Assembly (NCBI GenBank): GCA_963843535.1
Contig: CAWJKU010000001.1
Coordinates: 682,001 to 746,000 of the forward strand
Length of the DNA stretch: 64,000 nt
Direction: 5' to 3'
Source of the DNA: CAVUNY01 sp963843535
Lineage (GTDB): Bacteria > Chloroflexota > Anaerolineae > Anaerolineales > Anaerolineaceae
The notes beneath the pieces are model-generated. The model saw nothing but the letters and a program-made list of their open reading frames with translations. It was not told the origin of the DNA and did no database searches. Of the stretch, positions 8,601-16,568 are shown piece by piece. Both the position numbers and the translations under genes were made by a program. The stretch's first letter is position 1. Each line of letters opens with the position of its first letter.

Positions 8601-9568
8601 GCATTCTGGGTGGGGTTGATATCGGCGGCACGAAATGCGCAGTTTGCGTGGGCGAATCACACGGAGACCAGGTCACAATCCTTGGCAAACGGCGCATGAA
8701 CACCATTCCGAGCCCGACAGAAGCCTTGAGAGAAATCCTGCTTGAGTTTGAGGATTTATTGGAGGAATGTGGCGTGCGCCAGGACTTGAAAGCAATTGGC
8801 GTCACATGCGGCGGGCCGCTTGATTCGCGCCGGGGATTGATCCTTTCGCCCCCTAACCTGCCAAAATGGGACCGGGTGGATGCGGTCACGCCGTTCAGCC
8901 AGCACTTTGGCGTACCGGCAGCGCTGCAGAATGACGCCAATGCCTGCGCTCTGGCTGAATGGAGATGGGGGGCCGGACGCGGCTGCCGGAATCTGATATT
9001 TCTGACGTTTGGCACCGGCATGGGAGCCGGCCTGATCCTGGATGGGCGGCTGTACACCGGCACCAATGACCTGGCGGGCGAGGTGGGGCACATCCGCATG
9101 CAGGGAATGGGGCCGATCGGTTACGCCAAGCCCGGTTCGCTGGAAGGTTTTTGCAGCGGCGGGGGAATCGCTAACCTGGCTCAAACCCTGTCTCTGGAGC
9201 AGCTCCAGCTCGGCAATCCGCCTTCTTTTTGCAGATCTTACCAGGATCTCCCGGCGATCAACGCTGAAAAAGTAAGTGAAGCCGCCCGTCAGGGAGACCT
9301 GCTGGCACTGCGCATTTTCAAGATCGTTGGTCAAGAATTGGGGCACGGCCTGGCGATGCTGGTGGATATCCTGAACCCGGAAAAAATCATCATCGGCAGT
9401 ATTTACAGCCGCCAGCGCCAGCTTTTGGAGGAGACTGCATTAACCATCTTGCAGGAAGAGGCCCTGGCTCAAGCGCTGGCAGTTTGCCAGGTGGTGCCTG
9501 CCGGCCTGGGCGAAGCTGTGGGAGATTTGGCCAGCCTGTCGGTAGCATTAAACCTGGTCTCAGAATAA
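8597..9568 (+). CDS. ROK-family sugar kinase-like protein lacking the zinc motif
   Basis: 323 residues. The N-terminal phosphate loop is GGVDIGGTKCAV. The ROK core follows: QNDANACALAEWRWGAGRG and FGTGMGAGLILDGRLYTG. The catalytic-region GEVGHIRM is present, but the usual CxCGxxGCxE zinc site is replaced by an unrelated GPIGYAKPGSLEGFCSGGG segment, so metal binding is probably lost or changed. It probably phosphorylates a hexose or N-acetylhexosamine in the cytoplasm. It overlaps the SIS gene by 4 bases and precedes the chaperonin-like gene by 46. Confidence 0.88.
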   Translation: MSILGGVDIGGTKCAVCVGESHGDQVTILGKRRMNTIPSPTEALREILLEFEDLLEECGVRQDLKAIGVTCGGPLDSRRGLILSPPNLPKWDRVDAVTPFSQHFGVPAALQNDANACALAEWRWGAGRGCRNLIFLTFGTGMGAGLILDGRLYTGTNDLAGEVGHIRMQGMGPIGYAKPGSLEGFCSGGGIANLAQTLSLEQLQLGNPPSFCRSYQDLPAINAEKVSEAARQGDLLALRIFKIVGQELGHGLAMLVDILNPEKIIIGSIYSRQRQLLEETALTILQEEALAQALAVCQVVPAGLGEAVGDLASLSVALNLVSE

Positions 9569-9614
9569 AATCGTTTCACCGAAAGATCTTTGTGCCAGTC
9601 AGGGAGAATAACCA

Positions 9615-11282
9615 TTGTTACCACCATTAAAACCGGTACCCGTTTTCCAGACGCCGCGGGTGGTCTTCCAACCCCAAACTTTCGACGGGCTGGAGCGCGG
9701 GATTGAAATCCTGGTCAGCGCTATTCGCCCCACCCTGGGCCCATATCCACGGATGGTGGGCATCGAAGCGCCCACCCGTGGCGGCAAGCCCGAAATTCTC
9801 GATTCGGGTGGGACGATTGCCCGCCGGATCATTCAGATCGAGGGACGCGACGCGGACGTTGGCGCCATGTTCCTGCGCCACATGCTCTGGAAGCTGCAGG
9901 AGAAGGCTGGAGATGGTACTGCCACCGCGGCCGTTCTCTTTCAGGCTGTATTTGCCGGCGGGATGAAATATATCGTGGCGGGGGGCAGTTCTATGCGCCT
10001 GCGGGTCTATCTGGACGAAGGCCTGCGCCTGGTGCTTGAGGAGCTTGACCGCCTGACCATCCATCTCAATGCCGGTGGGGGCGCCGCCAACCGGCGCGAA
10101 CGCCTGGCTGGTCTGGCTGAATCAATCAGCCGCGATGCGGAGCTTTCACGCTATCTGGGCGAGATCTTTGATATCATCGGTGCTTACGGGCGGCTGGAAG
10201 TGCGGCCCGGCTCTGGGCGCCAGTTCAAGCGCGAATATGTGGAAGGCATCTATTGGGATACCGGTCTGCTTTCCCGCGCCATGCTGGACGGCGACCAGGC
10301 CGGCCGGTCTACCCTGGAAAATGCAGTTGTGGTGATCAGCAACCTGGACCTTGAGGAGCCAGGCGATATGGTCCATATCCTGCAGGTGGGTCTGGAAGCT
10401 GGCGCCAGCCACCTGCTGTTGATTGCCAACAGCGTCTCAGATCGGGCTCTTTCGGTGGCCCTGATGAAGGCCAACCGCGAGAAAATAAAGCTGCTGGCTG
10501 TCAAGACCCCCGGAATGGCGGTCAGCACCCAGGAACAGGCCCTGACCGATATTGCCATCCTGACCGGCGGCCGTCTCCTGCAGAAAGTTACCCTGGATAC
10601 TTTCCAGAGTCTATCCTCTGCCGATTTAGGCCGGGCCCGGCGTATATCGGCAGAGATGGAAAATTTCAGTATTGTTGGCGGCAAGGGCGATCCCCGCCGC
10701 TTTCGCGAGCATATTCGTGAGCTGCAGCGAGCTTACCGCCAGGCCGAGGATTTGGATGCGCGCCAGGTACTGCAAACTCGCGTCAGCCAGCTGATGGGCG
10801 GCTCTGCCACCCTGTTCACTGGAGGGATGACCCAGGCTGAGTGCGAGGACCGCAAGACCCTGGCCGAACATGTTGCCACAGTCATCCGCAGCGCCATCCT
10901 GGAAGGGGTGGTGTCCGGGGGAGGGATAGCCTTGTTGTCCGTCCGACCTCGCCTGGAAAAAAAGCGTAAACAGGCTAGGGATGATGATGAGCGTGCGGCC
11001 TATACGATCCTCAGCAAGGCGATGGAGGCCCCATACCGCGCTCTGCTGGCCAATGCCGGCTTTGATTCCGGACAGATTATGGCTTTTATGGCCCAGGCTG
11101 GCCCGGGAACCGGGATTAACCTTAAAACAGGCCGGCTGGCCAACATGGTCGAAGCCGGAATCGTCGACCCGGCTTCTGTTCTCAAAGCGGCTGTTTCCAG
11201 CGCCATCAGCAGTGCCGGGCTGCTTCTCACTACCGATGCGATCGTTCATAAAAAGAATCCACCGCAAGAGGCAAGCACTTAA
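9615..11282 (+). CDS. Divergent GroEL/Cpn60-like chaperonin
   Basis: 555 residues, normal Hsp60 length, alignable by eye over the equatorial, intermediate and apical domains: RPTLGPYPR (for TLGPKGRN), EKAGDGTATAAVL (for AAGDGTTTATVL), KTPGMAVSTQEQALTDIAILTGG, and EGVVSGGGIALL near residue 430. By my alignment, the aspartate equivalent to GroEL D87 is kept, the D52 position is shifted (LDSGG for TKDG) and the D398 position is not Asp. There is no GGM tail and no GroES gene nearby. The TTG start at 9615 has AGGGAG 8 bases upstream. It is embedded with SIS and ROK genes, suggesting a specialised role rather than general folding. Confidence 0.85.
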   Translation: MLPPLKPVPVFQTPRVVFQPQTFDGLERGIEILVSAIRPTLGPYPRMVGIEAPTRGGKPEILDSGGTIARRIIQIEGRDADVGAMFLRHMLWKLQEKAGDGTATAAVLFQAVFAGGMKYIVAGGSSMRLRVYLDEGLRLVLEELDRLTIHLNAGGGAANRRERLAGLAESISRDAELSRYLGEIFDIIGAYGRLEVRPGSGRQFKREYVEGIYWDTGLLSRAMLDGDQAGRSTLENAVVVISNLDLEEPGDMVHILQVGLEAGASHLLLIANSVSDRALSVALMKANREKIKLLAVKTPGMAVSTQEQALTDIAILTGGRLLQKVTLDTFQSLSSADLGRARRISAEMENFSIVGGKGDPRRFREHIRELQRAYRQAEDLDARQVLQTRVSQLMGGSATLFTGGMTQAECEDRKTLAEHVATVIRSAILEGVVSGGGIALLSVRPRLEKKRKQARDDDERAAYTILSKAMEAPYRALLANAGFDSGQIMAFMAQAGPGTGINLKTGRLANMVEAGIVDPASVLKAAVSSAISSAGLLLTTDAIVHKKNPPQEAST

Positions 11283-11305
11283 TTTTTGATCACAGGTATT
11301 TTATA

Positions 11306-12262
11306 ATGACGGTTTCACCTGTTTATGACTTGATATATGCCCTGGCTGCTCCGCTCCGGTTTGGACAGGCAGGCGTCCCATGTTTTGCGGCCCGCGGCAA
11401 CGGACTGTTCCGCTCGATCGACGGTGGACGCACCTGGCAGGATGCTTACCAGACCCTGGTAACCGGCCCGGCTATGGCTACCTCGGCCCTGGCTCTTTCC
11501 CCGGATTTTCCACGTGAACGGCTGGTATTTGCCGGCGTGAATGGCGGTGTGGTGCATTCAAAGGATGGCGGGCAGAACTGGCGTACCGCCGTTTTTCCAC
11601 CGCCATCCCCCATGGTGGTGAGCCTCGTGATTTCTCCAAACTTCAGCGAGGATGATACCCTGTTTGCCGGTACGGCCGAAGACGGCGTATTTATTTCAAC
11701 CGATGGCGGCGTCACCTGGGCGGCCTGGAATTTTGGACTGCTGGATCTTAACGTCCTGTGCCTGGTGATTTCTCCGAACTTTGCCCATGACGAAACGCTT
11801 TATGCCGGCACCAGCACGGGTGTGTTCGTCAGCACAAATGGGGGGCGGGCCTGGCGTGAGGTCCAGCTTCCGGCCGACCTGGTGGCGGTTCTCAGCATGG
11901 CAATTTCTCCGGACTTTGCTTCCGATCGTACGGTTTTTGTTGGCACCGAAGAACACGGCTTATTCCGCGGCTCGGCCGGCGCGGATCAGACCGGGATGGA
12001 CTGGCAGGCGGTCGGCACAGGCCTGAGCGATCCGATCAATGCGATCTTGCTGGCACCAGGCTTCCCCGAACCGCCGGAAGTGCTGGCCCTGAACGGCAGC
12101 CAGTTATGCCTTTCGACTGACCGGGGCGACACATTCCAACCCTGGCGGCGTCCAAACCTGCCAGATGATTTTGAAGTGATGGCGGCGGCAGCCCCGCACG
12201 GTTTTGGACCGGATGCAGGGGTGCTGGTCGGCGGGGCAAATGGCGATGTGCGCGTGGTTTAA
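11306..12262 (+). CDS. Asp-box (BNR/sialidase-like) beta-propeller protein
   Basis: 318 residues built from at least five Asp-box blades: RSIDGGRTWQ, HSKDGGQNWR, ISTDGGVTWA, VSTNGGRAWR and LSTDRGDTFQ, spaced by 45-60 residues, with intervening ISPNF segments. Asp-boxes are structural, so no enzymatic activity follows from them; no sialidase arginine triad or FRIP motif is evident. No signal peptide is visible, unlike most secreted BNR proteins. It lies 23 bases after the chaperonin-like gene and is probably the last gene of that operon, possibly a partner or client. Confidence 0.82.
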   Translation: MTVSPVYDLIYALAAPLRFGQAGVPCFAARGNGLFRSIDGGRTWQDAYQTLVTGPAMATSALALSPDFPRERLVFAGVNGGVVHSKDGGQNWRTAVFPPPSPMVVSLVISPNFSEDDTLFAGTAEDGVFISTDGGVTWAAWNFGLLDLNVLCLVISPNFAHDETLYAGTSTGVFVSTNGGRAWREVQLPADLVAVLSMAISPDFASDRTVFVGTEEHGLFRGSAGADQTGMDWQAVGTGLSDPINAILLAPGFPEPPEVLALNGSQLCLSTDRGDTFQPWRRPNLPDDFEVMAAAAPHGFGPDAGVLVGGANGDVRVV

Positions 12263-12308
12263 CCGCCATAAAGCCGGTCGTACTCCGTGAGACAAGTTTT
12301 TTAAATTA

Positions 12309-12430
12309 GGACTGTCCGAAAAGAATGAGTTGTCTTCAACCCATCCCCCCAACCCCCTTCCCAGCTGCCCTTCGGCAGCGCGCAGCGCGAGGGGGCGGGT
12401 CGGGGTGGGGGTGGACTTTTGAGACAGCCC
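12309..12430. repeat. Small inverted-repeat element (MITE-like)
   Basis: Imperfect 15-bp terminal inverted repeats, GGACTGTCCGAAAAG at 12309-12323 and CTTTTGAGACAGCCC at 12416-12430, pair at 12 of 15 positions. The interior is skewed (C-rich then G-rich) and folds back on itself, with CCCTTCGGCAGCG-like palindromes. It has no coding capacity. It lies between the convergent propeller and URO-D genes and could also stop transcription. Confidence 0.6.
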
Positions 12431-12474
12431 CAGATTATTATAAGAAATCGCCAAATTATTTCCCTAAAAAGCAT

Positions 12475-13512
12475 TTAATAAATCCCGAATTTTTGGGCGC
12501 TCTCCAGCATGGAGCGCAGGTTGTCTTCAGGCACATTGGGCGAGATAGCGCATCCCGTGCTCAAAATAAACCCGCAGCCCGGTCGGGCTTTCTCAATCCG
12601 CCAGCGACATTCCTCATTTACATCCTGGGGCCGGCCCGAAACCATGATGGCGGAGGTATCCACATTGCCAAGCAGGCAAATCTGGCCGCGGGCAGTTTCC
12701 AGGGCTTGCGAGAAGTCCGTCGGGGCATCGAATTCCAGCAGGTGCGCCCCACTTGCCGCCAGGTGCGGCAGGGTGCGGTTGGTGTTTCCACACACATGGA
12801 TTCCAAAGAGACCCCCCCGGCGGCGGATCGCTCGAGCCAGCACCTGCTGGTAGGGGTAGGCGTATTTCTCGTAGGCTGCCGGAGAAATCAGGCTGCCGCT
12901 CGCCAGGGCATCCCCGATGGTGACCACGTGTGCTCCGGCTTCCATCAGGCACTCCGCAAAGGTCAGCCAATAGCGGGCGCAGAAATCCAGCAGGCGGTGG
13001 ATGGCAAGATCCTCGTCACCGGTGGCAATATCCAGCAAGAACTGCTCCATGCCGCGCAGCTGGCCCGCCAGGGTGAAAGGTCCCTGGTCGGCGCGAGCGA
13101 TGATTAACACCCGGGAACCGATTTGTGCACTCAAAATCCGGGTGGCGGTGATCCATTCCTGCAGCCGGCTGTTTCGCAGGTCCGGGATCCGCAAGGAATC
13201 GACCTCCCCCAGGTTTTTGAGCATCCCCCGCGGGTTGGGCGCCGGGCCAAGATCGGTATACTCGACCTCCAGGCCCAGCACGTGCGCCAGGGCGACGCTG
13301 TCTGTGCCAACGAAGACGCCGTCCCAACCAAAATCCTGCCAACCGCGGAACTGCAGTTCAGCCAGGAGCGGGCCGTCCCACATCAAATCCGCCGGGCGGC
13401 TGCCGTAATGGGCCATGATCCAGCTGTGCGCTTGCGGTATCACCGGAATGCGGTCCGGTAGCAGGTGGTTGATAACCCGCAGAGATCGTTCCAGGGCAGT
13501 CATAGCTTCCAT
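12475..13512 (-). CDS. Uroporphyrinogen decarboxylase-family protein, probable corrinoid/thiol methyltransferase type
   Basis: 345 residues of the URO-D (beta/alpha)8 fold. It carries a likely zinc-ligand pattern HVC in GIHVCGNTN plus a later cysteine in STGCAISPNVP, the HxC...C arrangement of MtaA/MtbA-type methylcobamide methyltransferases. True HemE lacks this. It also has LLGNVDTSAIM typical of this subgroup. It would transfer a methyl group between a corrinoid protein and a thiol or another acceptor, but no corrinoid-binding gene is in the window. GAGGA precedes the ATG at 13512. It diverges from the LacI gene across a shared regulatory region. Confidence 0.82.
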   Translation of the reverse strand: MEAMTALERSLRVINHLLPDRIPVIPQAHSWIMAHYGSRPADLMWDGPLLAELQFRGWQDFGWDGVFVGTDSVALAHVLGLEVEYTDLGPAPNPRGMLKNLGEVDSLRIPDLRNSRLQEWITATRILSAQIGSRVLIIARADQGPFTLAGQLRGMEQFLLDIATGDEDLAIHRLLDFCARYWLTFAECLMEAGAHVVTIGDALASGSLISPAAYEKYAYPYQQVLARAIRRRGGLFGIHVCGNTNRTLPHLAASGAHLLEFDAPTDFSQALETARGQICLLGNVDTSAIMVSGRPQDVNEECRWRIEKARPGCGFILSTGCAISPNVPEDNLRSMLESAQKFGIY

Positions 13513-13546
13513 GGCAATCCTCGAAATATGAATAGTAGAAAAGTAC

Positions 13547-13575
13547 TTGACAATTGTACTGGAATCTTATATATT
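13547..13575 (+). promoter_or_regulatory. Sigma70-type promoter of the LacI gene at 13641
   Basis: TTGACA at 13547-13552, a 17-base spacer, and TATATT at 13570-13575. The operator-like site begins one base after the -10 box, where repression would block initiation. Confidence 0.8.
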
Positions 13576-13576
13576 A

Positions 13577-13592
13577 ATGTAATCGATTTCAT
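13577..13592. promoter_or_regulatory. LacI-family operator (autoregulation site)
   Basis: ATGTAATCGATTTCAT differs at one base from the perfect palindrome at 7815. It lies over the expected transcription start of the LacI gene and about 65 bases upstream of the divergent URO-D gene start, so it could control both. Confidence 0.78.
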
Positions 13593-13640
13593 TGTTATTT
13601 TTCCATCCAGAAACGCTCTTTTCCAATAAGAAGGCCCGCA

Positions 13641-14651
13641 ATGCCTGTCACAATTACAGATGTTGCCAGGGAAGCGAAGGTTTCTCGAGCCACAGTCTCA
13701 CGAGTGATCAGCCGCAAACCCATCACCAGCAAGGAAGTGACGGAGCGGGTTATGTTAGCTATTGAAAAATTAGGCTATCAACCTAATCTGGTTGCACGCA
13801 GTCTGAGGGTCCAGAGGTCGAAAATTATTGGATTGATCATTTCTGATATTCAAAATCCCTTTTACACCGGCCTGGTTCGGGCAGTTGAAGACACCGCATA
13901 TAAAAACGATTTTCTGGTGTTCCTGTGTAATTCGGACGAGGACATCGAGAAAGAAATTCTATATTTGAAACTGATGATTGCCGAAAAAGTGGCCGGAGTG
14001 GTGATCACCCCCACCCAGGAAAACAACAACCCATGCCGGATGTTGCTTGAGGCTGGGATCCCGGTAGCGGCGGTTGACCGCAGTATCCACGACCTGGACG
14101 TAGATTCGGTGGTGGTTGATAACTATAAGGTGGCTTACGAACTGGTGGAGCATCTCATTTCGGATGGCCATCAGAAAATAGCCATTGTCGCCGGACCTTC
14201 TACCATCACCACCAGCCGCGAGCGCCTGGAAGGTTACACCCAGGCCCTGTACGAGCACGGCTTCTCGCTTAATCCGCTCTACATTCGCCAGGGCCTTCCC
14301 AAAGAGGATTTTGGCTATCGCGCTGTGCGGGAGCTGCTTGAATTGAAAGAGCCTCCGGCTGCCCTCTTTTTAGTGAACAACCTCTTAACCCTGGGCGCGT
14401 TAAGAGCCATTCATGAGAAAGGTTTACGGATACCGGATGATATTGCCCTGGTTGCATTTGACGATATAAACTGGACGTCATTTGTCACCCCTCCCTTAAC
14501 CGTTGCCGTCCAGCCGACCTATGAATTGGGCCGGATGGCAACAGAAATGCTGATAAATCGCATCAAGGATCCTACCATTCCAAGTGAGAGGCAGGTAATC
14601 CATGCCTCTGTTTTCATACAGAAATCTTGTGGGAACCACTTGCTTCTGTGA
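13641..14651 (+). CDS. LacI/GalR-family transcriptional regulator
   Basis: 336 residues. The N-terminal helix-turn-helix (TITDVAREAKVSRATVSRVI) is followed by the hinge helix NLVARSLRVQRSKIIGLI and a periplasmic-binding-protein-like effector domain (SDIQNPFYTGLVRAVED, then IRIPDDIALVAFDDINWTSFVTPPLT). The effector is probably a sugar or sugar phosphate. Its own promoter carries a 16-bp palindrome shared with 7815, indicating autoregulation and control of the SIS-ROK-chaperonin operon. It also precedes the sugar ABC transporter gene at 14833 by 181 bases and may govern it. Confidence 0.93.
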   Translation: MPVTITDVAREAKVSRATVSRVISRKPITSKEVTERVMLAIEKLGYQPNLVARSLRVQRSKIIGLIISDIQNPFYTGLVRAVEDTAYKNDFLVFLCNSDEDIEKEILYLKLMIAEKVAGVVITPTQENNNPCRMLLEAGIPVAAVDRSIHDLDVDSVVVDNYKVAYELVEHLISDGHQKIAIVAGPSTITTSRERLEGYTQALYEHGFSLNPLYIRQGLPKEDFGYRAVRELLELKEPPAALFLVNNLLTLGALRAIHEKGLRIPDDIALVAFDDINWTSFVTPPLTVAVQPTYELGRMATEMLINRIKDPTIPSERQVIHASVFIQKSCGNHLLL

Positions 14652-14832
14652 GAGCCTGCACATTGGCAATACCTGGATGCCCCAGTGTGTTATTGAAATA
14701 GTCCTTACAGGTGAAGACGCAAGGAATTACCGATTTTACAAAGGAGGTGAGCTGGAATACGTTTCTATCTTTCAGGATTAACAAATTCTAGGTTAATCGC
14801 AACGGATAAAAAATGCAAAGAGGAGAAAGATA

Positions 14833-16371
14833 ATGGATAAGATAAGCAGAAGGCAATTGCTCAAATCTTTGGTAACAGGAGCGGCAGGGGTGACTCTGAC
14901 GGCATGCGCCCCACAGGTCGTGACCCAGATCGTGAAAGAGACCGTGCAGGTGCCGGTCAATGTGACTTCGGTCGTCAAAGAGACCTCGGTTGTCAAAGAG
15001 ACCTCAGTTGTCAAAGAGACCTCCGTAGTTGTCGCCACACCGGCCCCCCGCAAAAATGTCACCATCACCTGGTGGCAGGCTCCCATCTGGCGCTACGCCC
15101 CGGATAACACCACCGTGGTCGGCGCTGGCTCAGACCTGAAGGGCCTCGACGATGTAAAGCGCTTCCAGGCCAAGTATCCCTGGATCACCGTGAAGATGGA
15201 GCTCATCCCCTGGGATCAGTGGAATCAAAAGATCACCACCGGCTTTGCCAGCGGCCAGGTCGGCAACGTGATCTATGGCCAGCAGAATGCCGCCCGCGTT
15301 CAGGCCGGCCTGTTGGAACCGCTGGATGACTTCCTAACGAAAGACATCACCGATAACTGGCAGCCCGGCACGCAGAAGAGGCTCACCTATAACGGGCGCG
15401 TCTACGGCGTTCCCACGGCGATGAACCCGTGGTTCACCACCTTCTCGCAAACCTCTCTGGAGAAGTTTGGCGCCAGCAAGCTGATCACCGATATTGGCGC
15501 CGATCGCGGCGGTCTTACCTTCGATATGCTCATGGAATACGGCAAGGCTTACGGCGATAAGAAGACCCGCTATTTCTGGGGTGTACCCATGGATCACGGC
15601 TCTATCGCCTACTGGATGTTCGGATCCTGGTTGGAAGCCTGGGGCGTCAAGTCCTGGGACGACGCTGAAGAGCGCTGGCAGGTGGCTGACAATCCCAATT
15701 CGGTCAAAGCCTTCCAGTGGTTGGTGGACGCGGCTAACGCCGGCGTCATGCCGCCCGCCAAGAGCCTGCCCAAGTGGTCAGACTGCGACAACTTCTTCTG
15801 GGCCGGCAACATGGCTGGCCGTCTGCAGTGGGCCGGTATGCAGACCGAGCTGGAGACTGCCCAGGCCGGCGGACAGGCTGCCAAGGACTTCAAGCTGCTC
15901 TTTGCCGCTTTCCCGCACACAGCCGAAGTCAAGCCGTTCAATGCCGGGGGCACCGACGTGATTGCTTACACCGTCGGCCGCACCAACGATGCCACCCTGC
16001 GCGAAGCTTCCTTCACTTACGCTAACTGGCGAGGCGTCGACGATGCCGTCCAGACCAGCTGGCTGGTCGAAGGCGCTTTCCCGGCCAGCAAGTCGGGTGT
16101 AAAAGCCGTCGCCAATCATCCCAAGATGGCGGATCCCAACATCAAGTGGGTGCTGAACAATGCCGCAGGCTACGAGGCCGAGATCACCGGAGGCAACTAC
16201 CAGCCGATTTTCAACCCTCGCTCCAGCAAGATCTTCGGTACCCTCCAGCCCGACCAGTACAACTACTTCGTCCTGCAGCTGCAGTCAGTCATGCTGGGCC
16301 AGAAGACCGTCGACGGCATGCTCAAGGAAGTTGCCAAGACGATCAACACTGCCCTGGGCGTAAAAGTGTAA
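14833..16371 (+). CDS. ABC transporter sugar-binding lipoprotein (extracellular solute-binding family 1)
   Basis: 512 residues. The signal sequence has twin arginines (SRRQLLK) and a lipobox with Cys25 (LTAC), so it is probably Tat-exported and lipid-anchored. A linker with SVVKET repeats follows, then the family 1 binding-protein fold beginning ITWWQAP and GLDDVKRFQAKYP. It would capture an oligosaccharide outside the membrane for the permeases encoded downstream. GAGGAGAAAG lies just before the ATG. Strong hairpins separate it from the permease genes, a common way to give excess binding protein. Confidence 0.93.
   Translation: MDKISRRQLLKSLVTGAAGVTLTACAPQVVTQIVKETVQVPVNVTSVVKETSVVKETSVVKETSVVVATPAPRKNVTITWWQAPIWRYAPDNTTVVGAGSDLKGLDDVKRFQAKYPWITVKMELIPWDQWNQKITTGFASGQVGNVIYGQQNAARVQAGLLEPLDDFLTKDITDNWQPGTQKRLTYNGRVYGVPTAMNPWFTTFSQTSLEKFGASKLITDIGADRGGLTFDMLMEYGKAYGDKKTRYFWGVPMDHGSIAYWMFGSWLEAWGVKSWDDAEERWQVADNPNSVKAFQWLVDAANAGVMPPAKSLPKWSDCDNFFWAGNMAGRLQWAGMQTELETAQAGGQAAKDFKLLFAAFPHTAEVKPFNAGGTDVIAYTVGRTNDATLREASFTYANWRGVDDAVQTSWLVEGAFPASKSGVKAVANHPKMADPNIKWVLNNAAGYEAEITGGNYQPIFNPRSSKIFGTLQPDQYNYFVLQLQSVMLGQKTVDGMLKEVAKTINTALGVKV
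14965..15018 (+). repeat. Three tandem 18-bp repeats coding SVVKET-type linker
   Basis: Three near-identical units of the form acctcggttgtcaaagag, followed by a decayed fourth. They encode the flexible spacer between the lipid-anchored cysteine and the binding domain. Repeat number is likely to vary between strains by slippage. Confidence 0.85.
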
Positions 16372-16390
16372 CTGCTTGTTCACTAAACTG

Positions 16391-16414
16391 CGGGCAGCCC
16401 TTTAGGGCTGCCCG
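16391..16414 (+). terminator. Hairpin between binding-protein and permease genes, stem 1
   Basis: CGGGCAGCCC, loop TTTA, GGGCTGCCCG: a perfect 10-bp GC-rich stem without a T-run, 19 bases after the binding-protein stop. It probably protects the upstream mRNA 3' end or partly attenuates read-through. Confidence 0.8.
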
Positions 16415-16431
16415 TCCGTCAAGGTTTATAT

Positions 16432-16472
16432 GCCAGATGCAACCTTTTTCCTGTTAAAAGGTTGCATCTGGC
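16432..16472 (+). terminator. Hairpin between binding-protein and permease genes, stem 2
   Basis: A perfect 17-bp stem (16432-16448 with 16456-16472, GCCAGATGCAACC arm) around a 7-base loop. Together with the first stem it gives two strong hairpins in about 80 bases. The rest of the gap to 16568 shows no gene. Confidence 0.8.
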
Positions 16473-16568
16473 CTGGTTGGATTTGTTTAAGTTTGGTTCG
16501 CGGGTGGCGCTGACCCGCTTTGAAATCACGGAAAACATTCAAAACCGCCCGAACAGATTGGATAGGCA

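Noticed and set aside
14965..15018. Possible CRISPR-like repeat
   Set aside because: The 18-bp units are directly adjacent with no spacers and encode a protein linker.
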